Assembly: GCA_963784065.1 (NCBI GenBank)
Contig: CAWAQA010000002.1
Span: 372,001-436,000, forward strand
DNA from: CAWAQA01 sp963784065
GTDB lineage: Bacteria; Acidobacteriota; Vicinamibacteria; Vicinamibacterales; UBA2999
DNA: 64,000 nucleotides
Direction: 5' to 3'
The notes below the pieces were generated by a model, which had not been told where the DNA came from, did no database searches, and saw only the letters and a program-made list of their open reading frames with translations. The translations under genes were made by a program, and so were the position numbers. How positions within the stretch are numbered: position 1 is the first letter of the stretch; every line of letters starts with the position of its first letter. This document shows positions 27,691 through 37,445 of this stretch, in pieces.

Positions 27691-28183
27691 ATGACCGAGC
27701 GGAGGAACTCCGCCGCGCGTGCCGCCATTCTGCAACGGCTACTGGAGCAGGTGCCGCGCACGCCATACGGTGTGCAGGTTGACGCCCTGCAGGACGGGCA
27801 GGTGCCGCTCGGGGCGGCCGAGCGCATCCTGAAGCGGCTCGCGGTTCGCGGGTTGAGTGCGCGTGGTCGCGGGGCGGTGGGTGCCCCAACTGGTCGAGGC
27901 CGTCCTGCGCGCGGTCGTGGACACGGTCGCGCCGGATCGGGCGGGCGCCGACGAGGGCCTGAAGGCGTTGATCGCGGCCCTCTACGTCTATGCCCGCGTG
28001 CACCCCGAGCTGGCGGCCGATCCGCGGGCGATGGCGACCCTGACCCTTCAGACCGTTACCGACTTGGCCGCCCGGCAGCAACGCAGCGACTCGCCCGAGC
28101 GCGGCTCCGGGACAAGAGCTAACGGGGCACTTGGGAGCGGTCGCGTACACAGCGGGCCGGCTGTAGAGGTCTCACGTTCGTGA
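27691..28183 (+). CDS. unknown protein, one frameshift
   Basis: About 164 residues. The N-terminal part (AAILQRLLEQ, GAAERILKRLAV) resembles a winged-helix-like fold. After a break near 27860 a helical part follows (VPQLVEAVLRAVVDTV, LKALIAALYVYARVH). The end is low-complexity. No family recognised. Confidence 0.45.
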
Positions 28184-28225
28184 CGAAGTCACCCGGCGTG
28201 CTCGATCGGGGAGTAGGGTAACCGT

Positions 28226-28672
28226 ATGGGTATCGTCTACCGCATTGACCAGGACCGCGGCCTCGCGGTGGTCGTGTGGGATGGCCGGGTGACGGCGGAT
28301 GAGTTCTTGGCCCACACGCGACGGCTGCTTGCTGATACCGAATGGCCCCCCCGTGAAGGCCGACATCTCGCGGACCTCCGTTCAGCAATCCTCGATCGAT
28401 CGGCGGTCAGTTACGCCGTGGAGGACGCGGTAGACCTAATTGGAACGCATCCGAAGGTCGAGGGTCTCCGAGTGGCGATCGTGGCCGGGGACGCATTCGT
28501 ACAGGCGGCTGTGGACGCGTTCATAGAGACGGGTGTGTTCGAGCGTTTGATCCCAGGACATAGGCCACTGATGTTGGTGTTCGACAGCCTGAATCCCGCG
28601 TGCGAGTGGCTTGGTGTCGATGCCAGTAACGTCGGGCGCAGCTTGCAGTCCTTGAAGACCCAATTGTCCTAG
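28226..28672 (+). CDS. unknown alpha/beta protein, STAS-like
   Basis: 148 residues, unbroken. The sequence starts GIVYRIDQDRGLAVVVWDG, then RHLADLRSAIL, LRVAIVAGDAF and LMLVFDSLNPACEWL. The order of strands and helices resembles SpoIIAA/STAS-like domains, which bind partners or lipids; this is by impression only. The composition is well coding. Confidence 0.5.
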   Translation: MGIVYRIDQDRGLAVVVWDGRVTADEFLAHTRRLLADTEWPPREGRHLADLRSAILDRSAVSYAVEDAVDLIGTHPKVEGLRVAIVAGDAFVQAAVDAFIETGVFERLIPGHRPLMLVFDSLNPACEWLGVDASNVGRSLQSLKTQLS

Positions 28673-28675
28673 CGC

Positions 28676-28910
28676 CCGAGCCGCGCTACCGGCAGGAATA
28701 CGAGGATCACGGCCTCGTCTTCACCAAGGAATGGGGCGACGGCTGCTGGAAATACGGCAGCCTCCGTCATCCCCGGAGCGTCAAGAGGTGCGTGTCGGCT
28801 ACAGCGACGAGGACCTGCTCCGGTCCCAGCGCACGGCGGACATCGGCCGCGCGCGCGCCCTCGCCGAGACGTGGCGGCAGAAAATACTGGCGAAGGGCGA
28901 ATTTTACTGA
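28676..28910 (+). pseudogene. relic of a phage-like protein, no start codon
   Basis: Reading plus, YRQEYEDHGLVFTKEWG, DGCWKYGSLRHPRS and, after one frame change, VGYSDEDLLRSQRTADI and ALAETWRQKILAKGEFY give credible coding sequence. There is no start after the preceding stop. Probably the C-terminal end of a lost gene. Confidence 0.4.
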
Positions 28911-29048
28911 ATTGTCCGCATCGCATGACCGCGCTGCGGAGACGCCAAGTGGGTCTGCCAAAAGCATCCCTCGACGCCATGGCTCATGACCGCCGCGCCG
29001 TTTGCTTTCACGAGTGGCGGGTGGTAGCTTGTTGACGAACTTCAGTCC

Positions 29049-29365
29049 ATGTGCAGTCTCAGAAGGTTTGCTCGTATCGGATTCATCGCCCTGCTGATTC
29101 TCCTGCCGCTGCATTAGATCGTGGACCCAGGCGAGCAGTTGCCGTTCGACGATGAAGTCGTTGCCGTGCTGTATTCGGCGTTATTCATCGCGGCTATTTC
29201 GCTGACGTGCCGTACTCGGCCAGGCATTTGTTCACGCTTGTCCGGGCGGCCGCCCGGACTCGGCTTGGCGCGAACAAGACGATCCAACAGAGCCCGGTTC
29301 CAGATATCGAGGCTGCGCGGGACGAGTCGTTCGCCCACCTACCCCTCTGTCAATTCCGCATCTAG
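29049..29365 (+). CDS. small membrane protein upstream of the TonB receptor, broken
   Basis: Starts MCSLRRFARIGFIALLILL, a signal or membrane helix, then meets a TAG after LPLH. The same frame continues VDPGEQLPFDDEVVAVLYSALF (second helix), and after a frame change SARHLFTLVRAAAR to a stop. About 105 residues if the stop and the indel are errors. Its place suggests a role with the receptor. Function unknown. Confidence 0.4.
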
Positions 29366-29452
29366 ACCGTAATCTCGCGCTGGTGTCCTGAACACCACGG
29401 TCTATTTTCACGTCCGGCAGTCCGTGTCGGATTGATGCGGGGGACTCTTCTC

Positions 29453-31677
29453 ATGTCGTGGATATTTTCGCGTCTCGCATTCATGCGCGCATTCGTCACA
29501 TGCGTGCCGCTCGCAGTCTATGCTCTCGGGAGCACCATCCACGCCCAGTCACCGCCAACAGGCATCCTCGTTGTGTTCGTCCACGACGGGGATGACCGAT
29601 CTCCGAGGCCGAGGTCCAGGCAGGTCCGACCACCGGCACGACCGGGGCAGATGGCCGCGTTACTCTCACGGTTCCTGCGGGAAGGATTGATGTGATCACC
29701 ACACGCGCGGGCTTCGACCCGGCCGCGGCCGCCATCGACATCGCGGCGGGTGTTGCGTCCACGATGGATATCGAGCTACAGCCCCAGTCCACGATTGAAG
29801 AGACCGTCGTCGTGACCGCTACTCGGGCCGAACGCCGCATTGAGGATGAGCCGTTGCGCATCGAAGTCGTCCCAGCCGAGGAGGTGCAGGAAAAGATCGC
29901 GATGGCTCCGGGTGATGTCTCGATGCTGCTCGCCGAAACGAACGGACTCCGCGTGCAGACGACTTCGCCATCGCTGGGGGGCGCGACGATACGAGTGCAG
30001 GGGCTCAGTGGCCGTTATACGCAGGTGCTCGCCGATGGGCTCCCGCTGTATGGCGGTCAATCGGGATCAGTGGGCATTCTTCAAATTCCGCCAATGGATC
30101 TCGCGCAGGTGGAAGTCATTAAGGGCGTAGCCTCGGCCCTCTATGGCATGTCCGCCGTCGGCGGCGTGGTCAACCTCGTATCTCGCCGTCCGGCACCGGG
30201 TGCTCCTGAACGAGAATTTCTGATCAATCGCACCAGCCACGACGGCACCGATGGCGCGCTGTGGATTGCGCAAGCACTCAATGAGCAGTGGGGCTTCACG
30301 ACCTTAGGTGGTCTTCACCTGCAGAACCGTTCCGACCTTGACGGTGATGGCTGGGCAGACTTGCCGATGTTTCGGCGCGTTCAGGCCCGACCGCGTGTGC
30401 TGTGGAGCAATGGAAGCGGTCGGTCTGCCCTCTTTACCGTCGGCGGAATGGCGGAAGCGCGACGGGGAGGCTCCATGCCCGGTGCGACCGTGAGCGATGG
30501 CACATCGCACCCCGAGAACTTGGACACGACTCGCGTTGACGGGGGCTTCGTCGGTCGGTTTCTCACGTCCGCTGGTCACGTGCTGGCGACGCGAGCCAGT
30601 GCGGTGACACAGCACTATGAGCACACGTTTGGCGCGACCCGTGAACGGAGTCGCAAGGGGACGTGGTTTGGTGAAACATCGCTCACAGGAACGAGCGGGA
30701 AGCATACGTGGGTCGGCGGAGCGGCCATTCAGCGCGACACGTTCCGTTCCCGTGATGTTGAAGGGTTCGATTACACCTACACCACCATCGGGATGTTTGG
30801 TCAGGACGATTTTGCGCCCACCCAGCGAATGACCGTATCGGGGAGCGGTGGGTCATCGACATAGTGAGTTCGGCACGTTTATCAGCCCGAAACTCTCTGC
30901 ACTGGTTCGCTTCGGCGGCGGGTTTACGAGCCGGGTATCGGGTGGTCGTGGGCATGTCGCACCCACGCCGTTTACGGACGAGACGGAAGCAACTGGCCTT
31001 AAGCCACTGGTTCCGCTCGGACTGCTAGAGCCCGAAGAGGCCACCAGCGTTGCGGGGGACGTGACGTGGAGTCGAGCGCCCCTGGAGGTGACAGCGACGG
31101 TGTTCAGGTCGCATATCCGAAGCGCGCTCATGTATGAGCAATTGGAGGGTGGCCCGTTTGCGGCTCGCATAGTGAACGCCGAGGAGCCGACTCGAACCAC
31201 CGGCACTGAGTTCATTGCGCGTTTCCATGAAGACGACCTGGATGTGATCCTCACGCACATGTTCATCTGGTCTACCGAATCGAATGTGGACGAGGGCGGC
31301 GTGCGCGAAGTCCCGCTGAATCCGCGCCATACCGCGTCAATCGATGTGCTCTGGGAATTTGGGGCGTCGCAGATGGGATTCGAGGCGTTCTACTCTGGGC
31401 GGCAGGCGCTTGAGGATAATCCCTATCGCACGACGAGCGATGATTACGTGCTGTGGGGCTTCCTGTTCCAACACCGAATCGGTCGGGCGCTGCTCTACGT
31501 GAATACCGAGAACCTCGGCGACGTGCGGCAAACGCGATACGACCCGTTGCTTCGGCCACAAGCACTACGTGACGGCCGGTGGTCCACTAATGCATGGGCG
31601 CCCCTTGAAGGCCGAACCGTAAACGCGGGGCTGCGGTTCCGATTTGAAGCTCTGCCGGCGATAGCTCGGCGAGCTGA
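29453..31677 (+). CDS. TonB-dependent outer-membrane receptor, frameshifted
   Basis: A signal peptide (to about residue 30) is followed by a carboxypeptidase-like extension domain. ETVVVTATRAERR marks the TonB box region; then the plug domain (GATIRVQGLSGRYTQVL, VEVIKGVASALYGMSAVGG) and the beta-barrel to LEGRTVNAGLRFRFE. Two clear breaks (near 29600 and 30860) and one near the stop give about 740 residues. The receptor imports a bound metal chelate or similar; ligand unknown. It is cargo within the mobile element. Confidence 0.82.
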
Positions 31678-31874
31678 TGAAGGCGCAGCTCCTCCTGTCG
31701 CCACGGACCACGCGACTGCTCCTGCAAGGTCTGCGGTTGCCGGTGAGCGCCCGGGCGGCGCGGGCGGCTTGGGCGGGGCAACTGGGGCGTGCGCTCGGGG
31801 CGCAGGCACCCGCCTTGCGCCCGGCCGCCGTGGAAGAGCACGAAACTCGTGCGGCGACCGCGCCGGTTCCGTAG
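31677..31874 (+). CDS. unknown small protein after the TonB receptor
   Basis: 65 residues; the ATG overlaps the TGA that probably ends the receptor. Basic and helical (LLQGLRLPVSARAARAA), Ala/Pro-rich at the end. No family recognised. Confidence 0.35.
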   Translation: MKAQLLLSPRTTRLLLQGLRLPVSARAARAAWAGQLGRALGAQAPALRPAAVEEHETRAATAPVP

Positions 31875-31967
31875 ACGCCGCGACCTGGAACAACCACGCG
31901 GTGAGGATGGCGCGCCGGCGTGCAGGACGAGGCCCAGTACAGGGCCTCAGGTGGGTCATTGCGTCGT

Positions 31968-32165
31968 TCACAAACCACATCGTGATTCCTGAATGGATGG
32001 GCACGGCACGTCTGCGAACGAGCAGAACACGCAACAGTCACCCGCCTTTGGCCTCAGGACTGCCTGACACGCATAGAAGTGGAGGCACCGATCTGTGGGC
32101 ATTTGCTCGATCGCGACGTGCCCACAGCGTGGACACGTGAGCGTAGCCCGCAGGGTGACGTTCAT
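31968..32165 (-). CDS. GDCCVFCS family small cysteine-rich protein
   Basis: 65 residues. CPRCGH near residue 11 and AGDCCVFCSFADVPCP near the end match a small family I recall from metal-resistance (for example mercury) regions of mobile elements. The stretch between the two motifs seems a few residues short (FYACQAVLRPK). It is convergent with the TonB receptor, so metal handling is a fair guess for both. Confidence 0.6.
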   Translation of the reverse strand: MNVTLRATLTCPRCGHVAIEQMPTDRCLHFYACQAVLRPKAGDCCVFCSFADVPCPSIQESRCGL

Positions 32166-32231
32166 CGCTTCTTCGCCGCCTTCCGCTTGATCTCGGTGTC
32201 CACGTACAACAAACGACTGATTGCCAAACAG

Positions 32232-32853
32232 CTATGCAGGCGTGGTCGCGACGGCGGTTTGCTCGGCGATCTGAGGGGTCCGCTCGGGACCATTTCGGAG
32301 CACCCGGAGCCGCTCGCTGTCGCGCGAGGCGGGCACGCCGAGCACCCGGGCTGCCTCTCGGACGGACAGCCCGGCGACCTGCTGAAGGTCGCGCTCGCTG
32401 ATCCGCTGCCGTTCCGTCCGAGCTTCTGACCCTGCCGCCGTGCGCGGGCGAGACCGGCGTGGATGCGCTCCCGAATCCGCTCCCGCTCGAACTCGGCGAA
32501 CGAGCCCATGATGCCGAGCAGCAGTCTCCCGGTGGGGCTGGCGGTGTCGATGTTCTCCCCCGTGCTGACGAACGACACGCCCGCCGCGTTCAGGTCCTCA
32601 ATGGCGGTGATCAGGTGCCGCAGGTTGCGGCCGAAGCGGTCCAACCACCACACCACCACGGTGTCTACCGTCCGGCGTCGGGCATCGGTCATGAGTTGGT
32701 CGAGTGCAGGTCGGCGGTCCTTCGCCCCGCTGACGCCGGTGTCCACATATTCGGACGCCTCCCATCCGCGCGCCGCGCAGTAGCGGCGAAGATCGATCAT
32801 TGGTTCTCGGTTTGGTCGGCCGTGCTCACGCGTGCGTAGATGGCTGCCCTCAT
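32232..32853 (-). CDS. serine recombinase (resolvase/invertase family), frameshifted
   Basis: About 207 residues. The N-terminus AAIYARVSTADQ carries the catalytic Ser; after a missing base near 32798 the domain continues YVDTGVSGAKDRRPALDQL, VVVWWLDRFGRNLRHL and FERERIRERIHAGL (E helix). The DNA-binding end, in other frames, includes LSVREAARVLGVP. It is the resolvase type that cuts short palindromic res sites. Its start overlaps the stop of the ribbon-helix-helix gene (ATGA). Confidence 0.82.
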
Positions 32854-33034
32854 GCTCGTCGCCCCCTGCGGCTCGCCCTGGTTGCCGCCCGATTCATGGC
32901 ATCGACGTCAACGCCTTTCTCCTTCAGCCACGCAGCGACGGCGCGCCGAATCTGCTCGCTCTGCGGAACACCGTCCCGCTCGCGCACTGCGTCGGTCCCG
33001 CCTTCAACTCAGGCGGCAGTTCGAGCGATGTCAT
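32850..33034 (-). CDS. ribbon-helix-helix (CopG-like) small protein, one frameshift
   Basis: About 61 residues: TSLELPPELKAG (strand), then, after one missing base, VPQSEQIRRAVAAWLKEKG, the helix pair of the family, and a basic tail. Likely a DNA-binding autorepressor encoded ahead of the resolvase. TGTATATACA lies 51 bp upstream of its start. Confidence 0.55.
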
Positions 33035-33084
33035 GTGAGGGCGTGTGCGTTCGCCCGAGTGCCGCCGACGCGCTGGCATACTGC

Positions 33085-33094
33085 TGTATATACA
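33085..33094. promoter_or_regulatory. palindrome TGTATATACA, candidate operator
   Basis: A perfect AT-rich 10-bp palindrome in an otherwise GC-rich stretch, upstream of the ribbon-helix-helix and resolvase pair. Its size suits a ribbon-helix-helix dimer site; it may also overlap the -10 region. Binding is inferred. Confidence 0.4.
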
Positions 33095-33235
33095 TTATGG
33101 TGCTGTGCGACGCAACAGGATTATGACTACGATGCGATGCGTCGCTCGCGTGACGGGCGCGGGGATTGAAGCAAAGGTATGGTCGGACAGCGGCGCGTTC
33201 GTCGATCCTCGCTCAAGTGCGCCATACCTCAGTTC

Positions 33236-33267
33236 TTGATGACACTTGATCTCGGTCAAACGCAAGC
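33236..33267 (+). repeat. diverged direct repeat, first copy
   Basis: TTGATC, 4 bases and TCAAACGCAA recurs at 36227-36257 with flanking similarity over about 36 bp. In both places a short reading frame adjoins it. The origin is unknown; the copies bracket the HsdR relic, membrane gene and metallo-beta-lactamase-fold gene. The rest of 33095-33480 holds only doubtful short frames. Confidence 0.45.
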
Positions 33268-33479
33268 GCCAACCGCTGTCGAACGCTGGATCATGTCCCG
33301 ATAGTGGTGTTGAGGTGGGGCTCTTTTTGCGAACTCACGACTCGCGGGTATGCCCCTGGTGCGCGCGTGCGTCGAGTGGTGACTGGCGCGGCGGAGTCGT
33401 GCGCGAGCGCGTGAGGGCACACGTCGCTACCACGGCGACGACTGGACGAACACTGAACGAACGACGCGGATTGGGCAGC

Positions 33480-33670
33480 AAAACGGATAGTGGCCCTCGG
33501 CCGCAACACTCGATGACGATGCAGCGGCGAAGGTAGCTCGCCAGTTGCTGGCACAAGTGCGTTCCGCGTTGGTTCTGAATTGGCGGCAGAAGGCCCGAGC
33601 CAGAGCACAGGTGAAACTTGCGAATCGCGACGTGCAGGTCACGCGGACGATAACGAGCCTGCCGGCGTGC
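33480..33670 (+). pseudogene. C-terminal relic of a type I restriction enzyme (HsdR-like)
   Basis: In one frame the sequence reads LDDDAAAKVARQLLAQV then LVLNWRQKARARAQVKLA, the helical end found in HsdR subunits just before their terminal EGLP-type segment. Nothing upstream matches the helicase or nuclease domains. Recognition is by motif memory only, so this is tentative. Confidence 0.35.
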
Positions 33671-33748
33671 GACGCCAGGTCGCCGGGGTGGCGTCATGAC
33701 GGCGCACCACTGGACCGGAGACGACGACCGCGACACGCTGGCGCCGGA

Positions 33749-34071
33749 TTACGGACCGACAGGCGCCCGACGCGCCTTCAGTCGGTCCAGTAACTGCTCG
33801 GCCTCGCGCGTGGCCGTGCCGACGTTGCGGAGCAGATCCAGAAACGCCGCGCTCAACGGCGCGGTCGAACTTGTCCCGCTAAGGCGTGGGTCACGCTGCC
33901 CCTTCGAGCGTCGGCGAGCTCGACGACCGCATTGGCTTGTCCGAAGGTGGCCAGCGGTGCGACTGCGGCTACGGCTTGCGCCGGGGCAAACCGTCGGAGA
34001 GCGCAAGTAGGGGAATCACCTGGGGAAACGCAGCATTCATCGGGCGGGCACCCGCTCGCGATGCTAACCAA
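33749..34071 (-). CDS. unknown protein, frameshifted
   Basis: The end (LSAAFLDLLRNVGTATREA, EQLLDRLKARRAPVG) and, in another frame, an upstream part (QAVAAVAPLATFGQAN) look like one helical protein of about 105 residues. The start is not certain. No family recognised. Confidence 0.35.
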
Positions 34072-34100
34072 TTCGGATAGCTCGTAGGAGGTAGCAAGCC

Positions 34101-34463
34101 ATGATGTTCCTGTCCTCGTTCGCCGCGCTGATCGTTCCGATTGTGCTCGCCGTCAAAGGCAAAGCCGACCGCGGCGCATACTTCGCGCTGATGGTGCTAT
34201 TCGTCGTGCTCGAATTCTATTTCGGCGCGATGAACGCCCCTACTGCCGATACACCGTATCTCAATTCGAGCGGACAGGCTTTCCCCGCGGACGTTCAGGC
34301 GCAGGTCTTCGACATCTATGTCGGGCTCACAAGCGCGAGCGTGTTTCCGGCGATCGGCTGCCTGTTGGGCGGAATTCTCTATCGCGCACCGAAGGCCATG
34401 CCGCAGCCAGCCACTGAGCCAGAGAGCACCGCAGAGCGCGGCCAGCGCGTTACCTGCACGTAA
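34101..34463 (+). CDS. membrane protein of unknown function
   Basis: 120 residues, unbroken, with a good AGGAGG 9 bases before the ATG. Three hydrophobic segments (residues 2-18, 27-43, 78-98), with a polar loop between the second and third. The composition is lower in GC than that of neighbours. No family recognised; possibly cargo. Confidence 0.55.
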   Translation: MMFLSSFAALIVPIVLAVKGKADRGAYFALMVLFVVLEFYFGAMNAPTADTPYLNSSGQAFPADVQAQVFDIYVGLTSASVFPAIGCLLGGILYRAPKAMPQPATEPESTAERGQRVTCT

Positions 34464-34802
34464 GCTGACCCGCGTTCAGCCATCGAACCCGGTGCCTTTT
34501 TGCGGGCGCCGCGCCGATGAGATTTAGGGGCAGAGCGGCGCCCGGCGATCACGTCCGCTCCGTCGGCGCCACTTATCGTCTTCGAGGCGAGCGAGGCCGC
34601 GATGCGGGCGTTCGTTCGCCATGGGTGCGCTGGTATTCCGAGAGGCAGCTGTATGAAGTCGCCCCACAAAGCAGGAGATCGGAAGTGGCTACCAAGACGG
34701 CGAAGCGTCAGAGTGCGCCAACGCCGCCGTCAGCGTCGCCCGCGACCTCGGCTTCGGAGGGGATCGCTCGCGCACTTGTCGCTGGACGACGACCTCACTC
34801 TT
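34464..34802. other. stretch without a confident gene
   Basis: Plus-strand frames give fragments such as WYSERQLYEVAPQ or GYQDGEASECANAAV that could be pieces of a broken gene. No start, ribosome site or family can be assigned. Confidence 0.35.
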
Positions 34803-35030
34803 TCACACCCAGTCCCATCCGGAACTGCAGCGTCCGCTCCTCTCCGCCTCCGCAAACGCCAGCGCCTCGTCGCCGGACGGGAACACCTGGGAATGCAGGA
34901 GGCGATGCCGTTTCGGAGGACCCTCACCTCCACGCCGTTCGGCACGAAGCGCACCTCGCAGGAGGCACCCGGTTTTCGCGGCGGAGGGTCCAGAGGGTGG
35001 AAGGGGGGCGTCGAAAGGGTAGGCGGTCAC
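34803..35030 (-). CDS. unknown 75-residue protein, compensating frameshifts
   Basis: The ends (MTAYPFDAPLPPSGP and SQVFPSGDEALAFAEAERS) are in one frame, while the middle reads better in another (EVRFVPNGVEVRVLRNG). Two opposite indels would restore one protein. No family recognised. Confidence 0.4.
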   Translation of the reverse strand: MTAYPFDAPLPPSGPSAAKTGCLLRGALRAERRGGEGPPKRHRLLHSQVFPSGDEALAFAEAERSGRCSSGWDWV

Positions 35031-35137
35031 GGTTCTCGCTTGCCGTGGCGACGGTCGCGACGTAGGATGCCACGACTCCGGTCCTGCGCTCCGTTCGATG
35101 TCGCGGCCGCAGCGTTATCGCGTGCAGGGAGGACTCT

Positions 35138-36183
35138 ATGCGTCTGGTCAGAGCCTGCATGTTCGTCGTCGTCGTCGTTGCGGCGGGCGCGACCCCTCTG
35201 GCCGCGCAGACCCTTCGCATCTACCAGATCGACGTGGAGCAGGCGGACGCGGCGCTGGTGGTGATGCCGAACGGCAAAACCCTCCTCATCGACAGCGGCA
35301 AGAACGGCCACGGCCAGCGGATCCAGAACGTGATGATGCAGGCGGGCGTCACCCAGATTGATGCCTTCGTCGCCTCCCACTACCACGAGGACCATTTCGG
35401 CGGGATTGACGATCTCGTGCGGCTGGGCGTGCCGGTGTTGGAGAGCTACGACCGGGGCGACAAGGCGTGCTGCCTTCCCGACGAGAAGAAGCGGCAACAG
35501 ACGTTCCGCGACTATCAGGCGACCGTCGGAGAGGACGCCCACACGCTTCGGGCGGGAGGCGTAATCGACTGGACCCTCTCGTCTCCATCACCGCGATCTC
35601 CTCGGGCGGCGACGTGATCGGTCGGAGGCAGCCGGTGCTCGCGCGGGACGAGAACGACATGAGTATTTCGTTGCTCGTCACGTTCCGGGCTTCAAGGCAT
35701 TCTTCGGCGGGGACATGAGAGTCCGACTGAGGACGCGATTGCGGCGGCGGACTGGTGCGGATGTCGATCTCTACAAGGCCAACCACCACGGGTCCGACAC
35801 CAGCTCCGCCCTTCGCTGCTCGCGGACATGATGCCGGCCCTCATCGTGATCTCCAACGGGAGCAATGGCTCCTACGACCATCCCCGAGCAGCGGTCCTCG
35901 TCCGCCTATCGCCAAATCAGCCCCGGCGCCAACGATTCTCCAGACGAACAAGTGCTTCCGCCCGGCTCCCTGCGGGAATGTGCCGGACGACCAGATTGCT
36001 GATCCTGAAACGACCGACCAGGACGGCACGATTCGCATCACCGTTGACGCCGCCACGAGTAGCTACACGGTGGACGTACGGGACGACGACGCGCACGATT
36101 CCCGTGAAGGCGGCGGTCGCTCCGGCGTTGTCCCGCCTAAGGTCGTCATGACGGCCCTCCTCCCCACCCCCAGTGAATGGTGA
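35138..36183 (+). CDS. secreted metallo-beta-lactamase-fold hydrolase, frameshifted
   Basis: A signal peptide (residues 1-23) is followed by a ComEC-like domain: LLIDSGKNG, the metal motif HYHEDHFGG, later YKANHHGSDTSS (metal His) and ALIVISNGSNGSYDHP. The last third (TDQDGTIRITVD, VVMTALLPTP) fits the end found in extracellular members, which often continue into a lamin-tail domain. About 348 residues with at least three breaks. It is probably an exported nuclease or phosphodiesterase; which is inference. Confidence 0.72.
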
Positions 36184-36226
36184 TCGTTCACACGGTGGCT
36201 CACGCCTGCGCACCACCTCCGTGTTC

Positions 36227-36257
36227 GTGATGAGGCTTGATCCCAGTCAAACGCAAA
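36227..36257 (+). repeat. diverged direct repeat, second copy
   Basis: Matches 33236-33267 (see that entry), with TTGATC, 4 bases and TCAAACGCAA. It lies in the 230-bp gap between the metallo-beta-lactamase-fold gene and the next gene; the rest of that gap holds no supported gene. Confidence 0.45.
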
Positions 36258-36414
36258 GCTCCAGCTCTATAGCGACAATGGTACTGACATCACGCGCGGC
36301 GATGTCGCCGTGCGGTATCTGAGACCGGGTTACCACTGACGCGGCGGCAAGGCTTCTCAAGCTGACCACCTCGCACCGGATAGACCTGGGGCCAGGGATC
36401 TGAAGACATTGTTC

Positions 36415-36988
36415 ATGAAGAGACGAAGAACTGCGTGCGGCGTCATCGCCGCGATGGTGGCGGCATGGGTCGTCACGGGTGAGGCCACGGCTCAGCAGAC
36501 GGGCCCCAGCATGGACGAGACCAAGACGTGGTTGGAGTCGGAAGGGCTGGACTTGATGCGAGCCCGCCGCGTGAAGTCAGACAACGGCACGTTCACGGAG
36601 GTCGAGGACACCATCGATTCGATCACGCTGCATAACTGCGTGCTCTCGTGGCGCATGACGGAGCTGATCGCGGTCACGGTCAAGGGCTCGGCTATTCGCC
36701 CTAGCATCTCCACGGTGGACGCCGCCATCACCCTCTCTGAGATTGGCGCGGGGAGCATCGCTGTCGCGCCGGATTCGACGTTCAGCGACTCGCGCGGTGT
36801 ACGCGGTGCGGTTGGGCATCAAGCAAACGCCGTATCGCACCACCACGAGCACCGTCAAGTGGAACGGGCAGACGGTGAATACCACGCTTGGCAAGCTCCC
36901 CACGGCCGCGGCCGATGACGGGACGCGCATCGCCAATGCGGTGAAGCACGCGGCCCTGCTGTGTGGCGCGACGAACAGCCTGTTTTGA
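36415..36988 (+). CDS. secreted protein of unknown function, one frameshift
   Basis: About 191 residues. A signal peptide (GVIAAMVAAWVV) is followed by ETKTWLESEGLDLM, ITLHNCVLSWRM and TVDAAITLSEIGAGSI. After a break near 36795 it continues VYAVRLGIKQTPYRTT to CGATNSLF. A mixed beta protein with no recognised family. Confidence 0.5.
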
Positions 36989-37079
36989 AGGACCACACGC
37001 GAGGTCGTGGGCTCGGTTCCGGGGAATGGATACGGGTTGGCGCTCTCCGCGCCGACGACGACGCGCAGAAGGTGAAGTG

Positions 37080-37415
37080 ATGACGATGAAGGCGTGGACG
37101 GCGCTCCAGTCCATCGCGCTGCAGGCGAAGCAGGCGCAGGGGGCGCTCGCGGAGGGCAACTTCGAACTCGTGAACGGGTTGCTGCAAGATATCGTGGACG
37201 TTGTCGCGACGGCGCAAAATGCAATCGCCGATCCGGATTTGACGACCTGGACGACCACCGCCGTCGGTGGAAGCCGCACGCCGATGCGCCCGATCGAGGC
37301 CACGTTGTCGCGCGCGCGCTGCCCGCGATGTGGATTCGTCGTCGTCGCCGCGTCGCCGAAGATGTGCGACGCGCTGTGCCGCGCGCATGACGCCGAATAT
37401 CACCCGCGCCCCTGA
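37080..37415 (+). CDS. unknown protein with C-terminal Cys cluster
   Basis: 111 residues. GAAGGTGAAG precedes the ATG. The N-terminal helix pair (LQSIALQAKQAQGALAEG, LLQDIVDVVATAQNAI) is followed by RCPRCGFVV and CDALCRAHD, a probable zinc site. No family recognised. It adds to the set of small cysteine-pair proteins in this element. Confidence 0.5.
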   Translation: MTMKAWTALQSIALQAKQAQGALAEGNFELVNGLLQDIVDVVATAQNAIADPDLTTWTTTAVGGSRTPMRPIEATLSRARCPRCGFVVVAASPKMCDALCRAHDAEYHPRP

Positions 37416-37445
37416 ACACGATGCACAAAAAAAGAGCACCACACC

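Noticed and set aside
29381..29397. 6-bp inverted repeat TGGTGT/ACACCA upstream of the TonB receptor as an operator
   Set aside because: Too short to separate from chance in GC-rich DNA; no regulator gene adjoins it.
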